Part shown: positions 1-11,176 of the stretch, in pieces
How positions within the stretch are numbered: position 1 is the first letter of the stretch
Layout of the letters: each line of letters opens with the position of its first letter
Assembly (NCBI RefSeq): GCF_001675045.1
Contig: NZ_LYPA01000071.1
Coordinates: forward strand, 1 to 64,000
DNA length: 64,000 nt
Source: Paenibacillus oryzae
Lineage (GTDB): Bacteria > Bacillota > Bacilli > Paenibacillales > Paenibacillaceae
Reading direction: 5' to 3'
Notes under the pieces: model-generated
Database searches by the model: none
What the model saw: only the letters and a program-made list of their open reading frames with translations
What the model was told of the DNA's origin: nothing
Position numbers and translations under genes: made by a program

Positions 1-51
1 TAGGCACGCCGCCAGCGTTCGTCCTGAGCCAGGATCAAACTCTCCATAAAA
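1..51 (-). rRNA. 16S ribosomal RNA, 5' end only (partial)
   Basis: Read on the minus strand, the first bases of the window give the universal 16S start: the 27F primer region AGAGTTTGATCCTGGCTCAG followed by the GACGAACGCTGGCGGC block. Only about 50 bases of the gene are present and the rest lies beyond the left edge. The mature 5' end is placed near base 51 by analogy with other Firmicutes and is uncertain by a few bases. The boxA-like element and two promoters found at 150-320 on the same strand fit an rRNA operon starting here. Confidence 0.96.
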
Positions 52-159
52 GTGTTTGACTTGCTCATTACTTAACTAGCTTAACGTTTCATTGAACAAG
101 CCAGGCTTGTCCAACTTACGTTATCTTTTGTCATTGGATTATGACATGATCCATTTGTT

Positions 160-175
160 CAGTTTTCAAAGAACT
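160..175 (-). promoter_or_regulatory. boxA-like antitermination element in the rRNA leader
   Basis: On the minus strand the leader reads TTCTTTGAAAACTG, the form usual in Firmicute rRNA leaders, about 110 bases before the 16S 5' end. In known rRNA operons boxA recruits NusB/NusE antitermination factors. The function is inferred from motif and position. Confidence 0.6.
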
Positions 176-206
176 TGTCTTCCGCAATTTCTTGCGGCGT
201 CTGTAT

Positions 207-235
207 ACTTTATCAGCTTCTTCATTTGGTGTCAA
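207..235 (-). promoter_or_regulatory. rRNA promoter, proximal (P2-like)
   Basis: On the minus strand a perfect -35 TTGACA (230-235) is followed after exactly 17 bases by TAAAGT (207-212). It lies about 160 bases upstream of the 16S start. The CCGCAA/TTGCGG hairpin at 182-197 lies just downstream, in the predicted leader transcript. Confidence 0.8.
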
Positions 236-291
236 GCGTTTTTATTTCCGCTTATCACCGTGTTGCGAGTGTCTCAGAAGCGACAAGAAAT

Positions 292-320
292 AATGTACCA
301 TATCCACAAAAGGAACGCAA
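292..320 (-). promoter_or_regulatory. rRNA promoter, distal (P1-like)
   Basis: On the minus strand TTGCGT (315-320) and TACATT (292-297) are separated by 17 bases, 85 bases upstream of the proximal promoter. A very A+T-rich stretch (325-350) lies directly upstream, where an UP element would sit. Tandem promoters are the usual arrangement for Firmicute rRNA operons. The -10 is less perfect than that of the proximal promoter. Confidence 0.6.
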
Positions 321-433
321 GCATTATTTTAAAATCTTTTTTATTCTACATAATAACAGGACTCTGCCAGAACAATGCTTGCCTTCAAACGGGATGAAAT
401 AGCGCGGGACAAAGGGTCATCCGATCGCCGTTA

Positions 434-478
434 AAGCCCGATTCCTTTTAATAGCCTCTCGGAATTAGATCCGGGCTA
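434..478. other. imperfect hairpin between transposase gene and rRNA promoters
   Basis: AGCCC plus ATTCC on the left pair with GGAAT plus GGGCT on the right, with a small bulge and a 15-base loop. There is no good run of T on either strand, so a terminator function is doubtful. The remaining sequence between about 321 and 591 shows no open reading frame with a convincing ribosome binding site. Confidence 0.3.
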
Positions 479-591
479 AAGGGGTGGAAGTGGGGGCAAC
501 GAACCTTTGGAACTGGAAATTCTGGAATATGAAAACCAGTTTCAAAAAAGGGCAGACTACACCAAATTTTGAAATTACGTTTTTTGAAAGA

Positions 592-2187
592 CTAGGCTAT
601 AGCAGGGCAGATATGCGACTTCAGCATGTCCCACGCGTCCTTCTGGCTGGCGTACCAGGCGTCCAAGTGTTGGCCAATCATAATGCCGTACATGCGCATG
701 TACCACATCATCGTGGAGCGATGCCTGCCGGATTCGAGCTTGTAGTCGATCTTCTCACGCTTGTTGGAGCGTTCAATGGATGAGCGTCGTTTGTAAGTCA
801 GCTTCCATTTCTCCGAATCGCGAGGCGTTTTCGTAAACAGTCTAGGATCGTCCTTGGTCTTCGTGTAGAACGTGCGACCATATTTAGCTGTAGAGCAGCC
901 ACAAGCCGGTGTACATCTCCACTTGCGACGATGGAGCTTGTAATCCGTTCCATTAGGCTTCATGGGATTTCCGTTTGGACAAATCGGAATCCCAGTGGGT
1001 GAGATCTGAATATCGCTTGCGGTTGTGCTGGTTATATTCTTTTTGGAGCGAACATTCAAATCAATGAAGGGCTCCATGCCTTGATGTTCAAGAAGAAGAT
1101 AGATGGATTCCGCATCATGCGCGGCGTCGAGAAGCATTTTATCGACCGCGCCCAAGGTGAAACGTTGCTTGAATTCGACTGTGCTCATGACCAAACTGAC
1201 CGCATCGTGCCGGGAAGCAGGATGCAGTCTAGGGTACAAGGGTAAATCGTGTTTGCTGTCCGCCGCTGAGATCATGTACAGGTGGTAGCCGTTAAAGTAT
1301 CGCTCTCTGGCGCTATCCCAGCCCGAGCTGCAATCGGGCTGGGAGTAAAGACGATGATGGTTGCAATCAGCTATACCGCGGGCGCGACAATCGCAAGTGG
1401 GCTTGCTTCGGGGATAGGCGGATGTGACGACAGGCGTACCGTCGCCGGCAGCGCTAATCGCCGACAGATCCCCGAGCAACCCGAACTGTGCAGATACAGC
1501 AACAATCTGCGATTGAAAGAAATGAAACAAGCGATCAGCAGGTAAAGCCGTTTGGTTGTCGGCATGACGCATCATCCATTTGACCAGACGTTCCACTCTT
1601 CCTGGTGTAGTCGTAGGTGCTTTCTCGCCCTTCTTGCCTTTCTTCCTGCCTTTGCGTTTGCGCTGCAGGATAGGCCTCAAGTTTTTATCGACGGCTGGCC
1701 AAAGGCGACCGAAGAAATCGTAGAATGTACCCACTCCGGGAAGATCATCTGGAGAGAAGCCGCTCAGAATGGCGTAAATAGGTGTGCGTTTTAACTCATT
1801 GACCCATTCAGTGACGCCCATCGTCGGATTCGACATGAGAAGAATCAGGTAAGACCGGAATAGCGATGCGGGATCACGAGGCTCCGGCCCTTGATCCGAG
1901 TATTCATCCCTAAGCAAGGTCGTGATGGCAGATAAATCCGCCATCCAGAGTTTTACAGCAAGCGGCCAATCCTTGTTAATGAGGATAACGCCGGGACCGT
2001 AAGAGGTTCGCAGATGGTGGAGGATAAAAGCTTGGTAATCGGAATGGGGAATGAACGAAGGCTTCAAAAGAAACACGCTCCAATCGTGAGTAGTAAGGGT
2101 CATACCCTTCTCGCGATTTTGGCGGCACCTAGAAAAAGTCAAGCTTTTTTTGGGCAAATAACCAAAAAAATCTAAACTATTTTCCAT
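592..2187 (-). CDS. DDE-type transposase of an insertion sequence (IS4/IS1182-like)
   Basis: A 531-codon frame. Residues about 100-165 resemble the N-terminal domain of IS1182/IS5-type transposases (DPASLFRSYL, then GVGTFYDFFGRLW). Candidate catalytic residues are D249 (AAGDGTP), D354 (LLDAAHD) and E472 in IERSNKREKIDYKLE, which resembles the Y-R-E-K signature of IS4-group enzymes. Two cysteine-rich stretches (C265-C286 and C403-C431) could bind zinc. The start is uncertain: the longest frame begins at 2187 without a ribosome binding site, and ATG at 2103 (residue 29) follows GAGAAGGG very closely. Possible imperfect terminal repeats are TATGAAAACCAGTTT near 526-541 and TATGGAAAATAGTTT (minus strand) near 2176-2191, matching at 12 of 15 bases. 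No target duplication was resolved. The frame is intact. The exact IS family is not certain. Confidence 0.85.
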   Translation of the reverse strand: MENSLDFFGYLPKKSLTFSRCRQNREKGMTLTTHDWSVFLLKPSFIPHSDYQAFILHHLRTSYGPGVILINKDWPLAVKLWMADLSAITTLLRDEYSDQGPEPRDPASLFRSYLILLMSNPTMGVTEWVNELKRTPIYAILSGFSPDDLPGVGTFYDFFGRLWPAVDKNLRPILQRKRKGRKKGKKGEKAPTTTPGRVERLVKWMMRHADNQTALPADRLFHFFQSQIVAVSAQFGLLGDLSAISAAGDGTPVVTSAYPRSKPTCDCRARGIADCNHHRLYSQPDCSSGWDSARERYFNGYHLYMISAADSKHDLPLYPRLHPASRHDAVSLVMSTVEFKQRFTLGAVDKMLLDAAHDAESIYLLLEHQGMEPFIDLNVRSKKNITSTTASDIQISPTGIPICPNGNPMKPNGTDYKLHRRKWRCTPACGCSTAKYGRTFYTKTKDDPRLFTKTPRDSEKWKLTYKRRSSIERSNKREKIDYKLESGRHRSTMMWYMRMYGIMIGQHLDAWYASQKDAWDMLKSHICPAIA

Positions 2188-2207
2188 AATGAAAATAACA
2201 ATGAATG

Positions 2208-2236
2208 TAAAAATCCCCCTACATAAGTAGGAGGAT
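2208..2236 (-). terminator. terminator-like hairpin upstream of the transposase gene
   Basis: ATCCTCCTAC, a four-base loop, and GTAGGGGGAT form a 10-base stem on the minus strand followed by a run of T. The gap from 2188 to 2534 otherwise holds only the promoter-like site at 2401-2430 and the ribosome binding site of the downstream protease gene. Confidence 0.5.
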
Positions 2237-2400
2237 GCTAATAATGATGGTTCAAGGAATCCCTTGTCCCATCTGCCTTGGCGAATGCCGAGAGGCTATT
2301 TTATAGTAGGGAGGCTGTGCTTGAACATACAGCTGTCACAAATCACAAATTACCTGCTTGCCTATTTAAACTACCGTATTTTAATCACCATTTGCATATA

Positions 2401-2430
2401 TTGTAACGCTAGCCCACAAAGGCGTATACT
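2401..2430 (+). promoter_or_regulatory. possible sigma-A promoter for the M16C protease gene
   Basis: TTGTAA (2401-2406) and TATACT (2425-2430) are 18 bases apart and lie about 105 bases before the protease start codon. The spacing is one base longer than ideal, so this is a candidate only. Confidence 0.45.
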
Positions 2431-2534
2431 TTTCTTGGAAGCTGCTCGCATCGCATGCTTCTTCTAAACAATGAACGCATTAAACTTCTTTTGCTTTTAT
2501 CGCGCCCAAACCATTTTGAGGGAGGAATAAAGCC

Positions 2535-5477
2535 ATGATCGATCAGTTGCAGCCTTACCGGCTTTTACAGGAAGAGGATATCAAGGAATTGCAGTCCAGC
2601 GGCTATTTGCTTGAGCACAAAAAATCCGGCGCCAAAATTGTCGTATTGTCCAATAAGGACGACAACAAGGTGTTCAGCATAAGCTTTCGCACGCCTCCAA
2701 GCGATCATACCGGCGTAGCGCATATTCTGGAGCATTCCGTCTTGTGCGGCTCGCGCAAATTTCCGGCCAAGGACTCTTTTGTTGAGCTGCTAAAGGGTTC
2801 ATTGAACACATTTTTGAATGCGTTGACGTTTTCCGATAAAACCGTTTATCCCATCGCAAGCCGAAACGACAAGGATTTTCAAAATTTGATGGACGTTTAT
2901 CTGGACGCAGTGCTGCATCCTGCTATTTATGACCGGGAGGAAACCTTTCTTCAGGAGGGCTGGCATTACGAGCTGCAATCGGAGGAAGGAGAAATCACTT
3001 ATAATGGCGTCGTTTACAATGAAATGAAAGGCGTCTTTTCTTCCGCCGAGGATGTTGTATACAAAAAAACATTAAACTCGCTTTTTCCGGATACAACATA
3101 CGGCAATGTGTCCGGCGGCCTTCCCGAGCATATTACAGACTTGACCTATCAGGAGCTGCTGGACTTCCATACCCGTTATTACCATCCCTCCAACAGCTAT
3201 ATTTATTTATATGGAGATATGGATGTGGAGCAAAAGCTGCTGTGGCTGGACGAAGCTTATTTGAGCGATTTTGATAGGGGGATTTCTGTAGACTCTTCAA
3301 TCGCCCTGCAACCACCGCCTCCCGAGCATGCCGATATCGTTGTTCCCTACTCTGCCGGAAGCTCGGAGCCGGAGGTTGACAACAGCTTTTTGACCTATAG
3401 CGCCGTTATCGGCACCAGCCTTGAGCAGGAACTGTCCATTGCCTTCAAAATCTTGCAATATGCATTGCTGGACGCACCAGGAGCGGTGTTGACGCAAGCG
3501 CTGCTGGACAAGGGCATTGCCGGAGATGTTTACGGCAGCTTCAACGACAGCATGTATCAGCCCGTATTTACGGTAACGCTGAAGCAAAGCAATTTATCGA
3601 GCAAGGAAACCTTCCTGACAACGATGAACGATGTGCTGAAAGAGATTGTTAAAAACGGTTTTGATAAAAAAGCTTTGCTGGCCGGACTCAACTCTCAGGA
3701 ATTCAGACATAGAGAAGCCGATTACGGGAACATGCCAAAAGGGCTGATCTACAATTTTAACGCGCTAAAAAGCTGGCTTTACGATGAAAACGCCCCGTTC
3801 ACCTATCTGCAAGCCAATGAAGTGTACAACCGGCTGCGGCAAAAAGTGGACGAAGGCTATTTCGAGCAATTGGTGGAGCGGTATTTGCTCAATAATAATC
3901 ACGTTTCCTTTGTCGCCGGCATACCGGATCACGGATTGGGCGAGCGCAAGGAAAAAGAGCTTCAAGACCGCTTGAAGGCATTGAAGGAAAGCCTGAACCA
4001 GGAGCAGCTTGCCGAAATGGTGCAAAAAACAATACAGCTCAAGGCTTATCAAAATGAACCTTCGACTCGCGAGCAGCAGGATTGCATACCTCTTTTGTCC
4101 AAATCGGACATCAAGCCGCAGGCGCCTGCCTTACATATGAAGGTAAAAGAAGCGGACGGAATACCCCTTCTTCATCATTCCTTGTACAGTAATGGCATCG
4201 GCTATCTCAAGCTGCTTTTTGACGTTAAGGAAACGCCTCGGCATTTGCTGCCGTACCTTGGCCTGTTGCAGCATGTGCTTAGCTTTGTAGATACTAAAAA
4301 CTATGCATTCAGCGAATTGGCGAATGAAATCAATTTGAACTCCGGCGGAATGGCGGTCAGGCTAAAAGCGTTTAATCACGCCAATGACCCTAGCGTCTAT
4401 AGTGCCGTATTGGAGTTTGATATCAAGGTGATGTACGACAAGCTGGGATTTGCATTTTCCATTATAGAGGAGATTATTCAAACCTCTAATCTGGACGATA
4501 GCAAAAGACTTCTTGAATTAGTATCGCAGCTAAAAGGACAGCTTCAGAGCAGCCTCATTAGCGGCGGACATGTGGCGGGTGTTCGCAGATCCTCCGCGGG
4601 CCATTCCCCGTCGGCTGCTTTCCGCGAAGAAACGGGCGGCATTGCCTTTTATCACTGGCTGGAGGCGCTTCACGCCAACTTTGCCTCAAGGAAAGAGGAA
4701 CTGTCTGCCGGCCTGAAGGAGCTGATGGCCTTTGTTTTCCAGCCGGAGAACCTGCTGGTCAGCTATACATCAGACGAGAACAGCTATGAGGGGATAGAGG
4801 GACTAATCACCTCATTTGCCCGTTCGTTAAACTCGCAGAAAATTGAGCAAAAAGTGCCTGCCTTCATTCCTATTCAAAAACGCGAGGGCATCAAAACCTC
4901 CTCAGAGGTGCAATATGTTGTCCAAACCGGGAACTTCCGTGAAAATGGATACAGCTACACAGGGGCGCTTCGCGTCCTGGAGGGCATTCTGTCGCTGGAT
5001 TATCTCTGGAACCAAATCCGCGCCAAAGGCGGCGCATATGGATGCATGGCCGGCTTCCAGCGCAACGGGGATAGCTATTTCGCCTCCTATCGCGACCCTA
5101 ATTTGGAGCAGAGCTATAAGGTATACGAAGAAGTCCCTTCCTACTTGCGGAAATTCAAAGCTGACGAGCAAGAGATGACGCGTTACATTATCGGGGCTAT
5201 TCAAAAGCTGGATATGCCCAAAACGCCGCGCAGCGAAGGAGAGTTTGCGCTTGCCTGCTACTTATCCGGCGTAACGGAGGCCGATTTGCAGCAGGAACGC
5301 GATGAGGTATTGGCGGCAACGGCCGAGGATATCTCCGGTTTTGCAGCGTTAACCGAAAAGCTGCTGGAGCAGGGACATCGCTGCGTCATCGGCAACGAAC
5401 ACAAAATCGGGCAAGCTGCCGCCCTTTTTGATTCGACGCTAAATCTCATCCAGTCTCACGTTACGGATGGAGAATAA
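2535..5477 (+). CDS. M16C family metallopeptidase (insulinase / presequence protease-like)
   Basis: A 980-residue zinc protease. The inverted zinc motif HxxEH is HILEH at residues 63-67, and the distal glutamate is probably in VVYNEMKGVF near residue 160. Family members fold as four related domains forming a closed chamber that degrades peptides. The length matches the M16C (PreP-type) subfamily rather than the shorter two-protein M16B type. No signal peptide or membrane segment is visible, so it is probably cytoplasmic. The ATG at 2535 has a strong ribosome binding site (GGGAGGAATAAAGCC before ATG). It is monocistronic: an insertion sequence lies upstream and a terminator separates it from the convergent ligA. 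The natural substrate cannot be told from sequence. Confidence 0.92.
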   Translation: MIDQLQPYRLLQEEDIKELQSSGYLLEHKKSGAKIVVLSNKDDNKVFSISFRTPPSDHTGVAHILEHSVLCGSRKFPAKDSFVELLKGSLNTFLNALTFSDKTVYPIASRNDKDFQNLMDVYLDAVLHPAIYDREETFLQEGWHYELQSEEGEITYNGVVYNEMKGVFSSAEDVVYKKTLNSLFPDTTYGNVSGGLPEHITDLTYQELLDFHTRYYHPSNSYIYLYGDMDVEQKLLWLDEAYLSDFDRGISVDSSIALQPPPPEHADIVVPYSAGSSEPEVDNSFLTYSAVIGTSLEQELSIAFKILQYALLDAPGAVLTQALLDKGIAGDVYGSFNDSMYQPVFTVTLKQSNLSSKETFLTTMNDVLKEIVKNGFDKKALLAGLNSQEFRHREADYGNMPKGLIYNFNALKSWLYDENAPFTYLQANEVYNRLRQKVDEGYFEQLVERYLLNNNHVSFVAGIPDHGLGERKEKELQDRLKALKESLNQEQLAEMVQKTIQLKAYQNEPSTREQQDCIPLLSKSDIKPQAPALHMKVKEADGIPLLHHSLYSNGIGYLKLLFDVKETPRHLLPYLGLLQHVLSFVDTKNYAFSELANEINLNSGGMAVRLKAFNHANDPSVYSAVLEFDIKVMYDKLGFAFSIIEEIIQTSNLDDSKRLLELVSQLKGQLQSSLISGGHVAGVRRSSAGHSPSAAFREETGGIAFYHWLEALHANFASRKEELSAGLKELMAFVFQPENLLVSYTSDENSYEGIEGLITSFARSLNSQKIEQKVPAFIPIQKREGIKTSSEVQYVVQTGNFRENGYSYTGALRVLEGILSLDYLWNQIRAKGGAYGCMAGFQRNGDSYFASYRDPNLEQSYKVYEEVPSYLRKFKADEQEMTRYIIGAIQKLDMPKTPRSEGEFALACYLSGVTEADLQQERDEVLAATAEDISGFAALTEKLLEQGHRCVIGNEHKIGQAAALFDSTLNLIQSHVTDGE

Positions 5478-5578
5478 AAAAACGACTATGAAGAAGAGAG
5501 CTATAGGGAGCAATGATAAAAAATAAGAAGTGGTAATCGCGCTTTCCTTTAAACGTTCTTTATGAGGTACTTACAAAT

Positions 5579-5634
5579 AAAAGCAAACTCCGAGAATGAA
5601 TCATTATCAGCATTCTTGGAGTTTGCTTTTTTAA
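5579..5634. terminator. bidirectional terminator between the M16C gene and ligA
   Basis: AAGCAAACTCC-GAGAATG on the left pairs with CATTCTT-GGAGTTTGCTT on the right, flanked by A-rich and T-rich runs. It can serve both convergent genes. Confidence 0.85.
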
Positions 5635-5641
5635 GTTGACT

Positions 5642-7705
<2,064 letters not shown>

Positions 7706-7719
7706 TCATTATAAGCTTG

Positions 7720-10170
7720 TTATAGCTTGGTAATCGGGGCAAAGCTGGCAAGAAGACGTTTGATGCCTACCGGGGCCGGGAATGCAATTTGCAATTCCAT
7801 ATCCTGACCCGTGCCTTTGACGGATACGACAGTCCCTTCGCCCCACTTGCCATGAGACACGCGGTCGCCTGCGCCATAGGAGACATTGCCTCCTCCGCTT
7901 CCGCCTGCCGCCGGATGGCCCGGCGCTTTTTTTGCCGCCGCGTCAAGGGGCGTCGTAACGGTCACTTTGCCTCTGCCGGAACTTCCTGTTCCTGCCGATC
8001 CAGCAGGTTTTGATGCGCCAAAGCCGGAGGCCGCCGTTCTGCCGTCCCGGCTAGACGATGAAGCGGAACCGCCTTTGCCGGACCATGAACCGCCTCCGCC
8101 ATAGGCTGAGCCTTGGCCCCCGCTTCTCGGCGAAGCCCCATATGCCCCGCCCGATCTGCCGCTGCCGCCGATGGTTGGCCCCGATTGTCCGGAATAACCT
8201 CCGCCCTGCGACGAGCCGCCTTCCCTCACTTTTTCGGGAATTTCCTGCAGGAATCTGGAGGGCATATTCATATTTGTCCGCCCAAACAGCGTCCTCATTC
8301 GGGCGCAGGTCAAATACAGCTTTTCCTCTGCACGCGTAATGCCCACGTATGCGAGGCGCCGCTCCTCCTCCAGCTCTTCATTGTCAGTCAAGGCGCGGCT
8401 GTGCGGAAATACGGTTTCTTCCATGCCAATGATAAAAACAATTGGAAACTCCAAGCCTTTGGCGCTATGCATCGTCATCAGCACGACAGCATCCTCGGGC
8501 TGGCCCTTCTCTTCCTCGTCCTTGCCCATGGAGTCAATATCCGCGATCAGGGCCAAATCGGTCAGAAAGGACACCAGTGACTTGTCCTCATTCCGCTCCT
8601 CAAAGTCTTGGGTTACGGACAGAAACTCGTCGATATTTTCGATTCTTGCCTTGGATTCCAGCGTATTTTCGCGCTGCAGCTCCAGCTTGTATTGCGAAAG
8701 CTCCAGCACTTTTTCCGTCAGCTCCGTCACGGTCAAATAATCAACCATGGCCGTCAGGTTGTAAACAAGCTCAAAAAAGTCTGCCAGCAGGGAGCGAGTG
8801 CGGCTATTAATGTCCAGATCGCCAAGATCGGACAATACGCGATAGATGGAAACACCTCTGCGAGCTGCCTCTTCCTCCAGCTTGCCCACTGTTGTATCTC
8901 CGATACCCCGCTTCGGCACATTAATGATCCGGGTGAGGCTGATATCGTCGTCAGGATTAGAAATCAGGCGCAAATAAGCCAAAAGATCCTTAATCTCTTT
9001 GCGATCGTAGAACTTGATTCCCCCGACAATTTGATAAGGAATGTCCGATTTAATAAGAGTTTCCTCAATTACCCGGGATTGCGCATTTGTCCGGTACAGG
9101 ATGGCATGATCGCCAAATTTGCGGCCCCTGCTTTTATTTCTTATAATTTCCCCCGTCACAAAATAACCCTCATCATGCTCCGAATCCGCTTGATACAGCC
9201 GGATGGGATCGCCAGGTCCTTGGCTGGTCCACAGATTTTTGGGCTTGCGGCCGCTATTCAGGGCGATAACCGCGTTGGCCGCATCCAGAATATTGGAGGT
9301 GGAGCGATAGTTTTGCTCCAGCATAATGGTTCTGGCTTCGGGATAATCGCCTTCAAAGTTGAGGATGTTGGTAATATCGGCGCCGCGCCAGCGATAGATG
9401 GACTGGTCGCTGTCGCCGACTACGCATATATTATGATGTTTGTCCGCCAGCATGCGGCAAAGCATGTATTGGGCGCGGTTGGTATCCTGATATTCGTCCA
9501 CGTGAATGTAACGAAATTTATTTTGATAAAATTCCAGCACTTCCGGCATTTCCTTGAACAGCTCGATCGTTTTCATGATCAGATCGTCAAAGTCCAGAGA
9601 GTTGTTGCCCTTCAGGCGTTTCTGGTACATGCTGTATACCTTTTCGACGATTTCTTCGTAATAATCCCCGGCCTTTTCACCGTAGCGCTTGACGGAAATC
9701 AGTTCGTTTTTGGCAGAACTAATCGTTGCCTGAACAGCCTTAGGCTCCACCTTTTTGGTGTCGATTTTCAAATCCTTCATGCAATTGCGTATAACCGAAA
9801 GTTGATCGGAGGAATCCAGTATCGTGAAGTTGGAGGAGTAACCGATCCGCTCGATATCCTTGCGCAGGATGCGGACGCACATGGAGTGAAAGGTGGAAAC
9901 CCATATATCTCTGCCGGATGGTCCGACGAGAGAGCCTACTCTGTCCGACATTTCTCTGGCAGCCTTATTCGTAAACGTGATGGCGAGAATGCTCCATGGC
10001 GCTACCCGTTTTTTTTCGATAAGGTATGCGATACGATGCGTTAATACTCGCGTCTTGCCGCTTCCCGCTCCGGCCATAATAAGCAACGGGCCATCCGTGG
10101 CTTGAACCGCTTCCCGCTGAGGAGGATTCAGGCTTTGGACAGCCTGCTCGATCCCGATAGAATTAAACAT
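7720..10170 (-). CDS. pcrA: ATP-dependent DNA helicase PcrA (UvrD family)
   Basis: A superfamily 1A 3'-5' helicase for repair, rolling-circle replication and clearing stalled complexes. Motif I is GAGSGKT, motif II is DEYQDTN, and [14 protein letters not shown] follows. Later helicase motifs include [11 protein letters not shown] and [11 protein letters not shown]. The start at 10170 (MFNSIGIEQ) follows AAAGGAG with seven-base spacing, 23 codons inside the longest frame, giving 816 residues. The C-terminal part is unusual: about 110 residues (roughly 650-760) are almost all Gly, Ser, Ala and Arg, longer than the linker in well-known PcrA proteins. A conserved C-terminal Tudor-like segment ([14 protein letters not shown]), which in relatives contacts RNA polymerase, follows. 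pcrB lies upstream and ligA downstream. Confidence 0.97.
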   Translation of the reverse strand: MFNSIGIEQAVQSLNPPQREAVQATDGPLLIMAGAGSGKTRVLTHRIAYLIEKKRVAPWSILAITFTNKAAREMSDRVGSLVGPSGRDIWVSTFHSMCVRILRKDIERIGYSSNFTILDSSDQLSVIRNCMKDLKIDTKKVEPKAVQATISSAKNELISVKRYGEKAGDYYEEIVEKVYSMYQKRLKGNNSLDFDDLIMKTIELFKEMPEVLEFYQNKFRYIHVDEYQDTNRAQYMLCRMLADKHHNICVVGDSDQSIYRWRGADITNILNFEGDYPEARTIMLEQNYRSTSNILDAANAVIALNSGRKPKNLWTSQGPGDPIRLYQADSEHDEGYFVTGEIIRNKSRGRKFGDHAILYRTNAQSRVIEETLIKSDIPYQIVGGIKFYDRKEIKDLLAYLRLISNPDDDISLTRIINVPKRGIGDTTVGKLEEEAARRGVSIYRVLSDLGDLDINSRTRSLLADFFELVYNLTAMVDYLTVTELTEKVLELSQYKLELQRENTLESKARIENIDEFLSVTQDFEERNEDKSLVSFLTDLALIADIDSMGKDEEEKGQPEDAVVLMTMHSAKGLEFPIVFIIGMEETVFPHSRALTDNEELEEERRLAYVGITRAEEKLYLTCARMRTLFGRTNMNMPSRFLQEIPEKVREGGSSQGGGYSGQSGPTIGGSGRSGGAYGASPRSGGQGSAYGGGGSWSGKGGSASSSSRDGRTAASGFGASKPAGSAGTGSSGRGKVTVTTPLDAAAKKAPGHPAAGGSGGGNVSYGAGDRVSHGKWGEGTVVSVKGTGQDMELQIAFPAPVGIKRLLASFAPITKL

Positions 10171-10235
10171 GATAGAACTCCTTTGTTCGCCATTTTGTTC
10201 GCCTATCCACAGTTTAGACAACACCGCTCTGCGTG

Positions 10236-10337
10236 TCAATTTCCTCTCTCAAAATAAGTCGGCAGTCCCTGAAAGGCTAAGGCAGCATGCCGTTTGTCCG
10301 GCTTGGACGGTGGAAGCAAGCCAAACTCAAGCAGCAT
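10236..10337 (-). CDS. possible small ORF between pcrB and pcrA (33 residues)
   Basis: ATG at 10337 is preceded by GGAAGGAAGG with a seven-base spacer, a good ribosome binding site in the 230-base gap between pcrB and pcrA. The predicted peptide is basic with a hydrophobic start ([10 protein letters not shown]). No family is recognised. The only support is the ribosome binding site and position, so it may be chance. Confidence 0.25.
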   Translation of the reverse strand: MLLEFGLLPPSKPDKRHAALAFQGLPTYFERGN

Positions 10338-10401
10338 AAAATAGCCTTCCTTCCCACTCGTATGAATGAGATGAAAGGCTTCTTGCCGAGCAATTACTAT
10401 A

Positions 10402-11124
10402 TCAGCCTTGCTTAACCGCCGGAACGGTCGATAACGCAGCCTCCAGATCGCTATAGACGACGTTGCCCACCACCACAGTGTGGGCATACCTTGCGGCAAG
10501 CGCCGCTTTTTCGGCATTGTCGATGCCTCCGCCATAGAAAAGCCTCGCCTGGCTAACTAATGGGCGCACTCTTTTCAGCAAATCCATATCTCCGAAACGC
10601 CCGCTATACTCCATATAAATGACCGGCAGCCGCAGCAGCTTATCCGCCATGGCGACATGGGCAATGACCTGGGCTTCGTCCATATTTGCATTAGCGGAGG
10701 TCAAGCGCGCGGCCGTCGAAGCTTCATTCAGGATAATATAACCTTGTCCGGCCGTCGTTTCCCAAGGAATAAACGCTCCATATTCCTGAAGCCCACGCAG
10801 CTGGTTGCCGATAATCCATTCCGGTTTATCCGTGTTCAGCACAACGGGGATAAAATAACCGTCAAACCCCGGAACCGCCCCGTCCAGCGTCGATACCTCC
10901 AGCGCGCAATCCACCTCGTAGCGTCTGACGCGAGACATAAGCTCAATGGTATTCCCAAACGTCACTCCGCTTGATCCCCCGAGCAAAATAGCGTCCGTGC
11001 CCGACAGGCACAATGCCTCAAGTTCATGATCGGAAATATCCTTGTCGGGATCAAGCTTGAACACATGGCGCCAGTGGCCGAACCATGCCCCTTTTGTCCC
11101 GGCTAACAATGATTGTTCACCCAT
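10402..11124 (-). CDS. pcrB: heptaprenylglyceryl phosphate synthase PcrB
   Basis: PcrB is a TIM-barrel prenyltransferase related to archaeal GGGP synthase. In Firmicutes it joins heptaprenyl diphosphate to sn-glycerol-1-phosphate, making an archaeal-type ether lipid precursor. Visible family signatures are HVFKLDPDK at the N-terminus, LLGGSSGVTFGN, YMEYSGRFGD, FYGGGIDN and the phosphate-binding VVVGNVVY near the C-terminus. I chose ATG at 11124 (MGEQSLLAGTKG), which gives 240 residues. Its ribosome binding site is weak, and the 49 extra codons of the longest frame match nothing in the family. It sits 52 bases after the U32 gene and before pcrA, the conserved pcrB-pcrA-ligA order of Bacilli. 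Confidence 0.95.
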   Translation of the reverse strand: MGEQSLLAGTKGAWFGHWRHVFKLDPDKDISDHELEALCLSGTDAILLGGSSGVTFGNTIELMSRVRRYEVDCALEVSTLDGAVPGFDGYFIPVVLNTDKPEWIIGNQLRGLQEYGAFIPWETTAGQGYIILNEASTAARLTSANANMDEAQVIAHVAMADKLLRLPVIYMEYSGRFGDMDLLKRVRPLVSQARLFYGGGIDNAEKAALAARYAHTVVVGNVVYSDLEAALSTVPAVKQG

Positions 11125-11176
11125 ACGATTATTGCCCACTTCCCCAGGCCCGCTAACCGGGCCCGCGCACTCTTTC

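Noticed and set aside
8608-10044. 478-codon open frame on the plus strand
   Set aside because: It lies entirely antisense to pcrA, has no plausible ribosome binding site, and its translation resembles no known family; it arises from codon bias of the pcrA strand.
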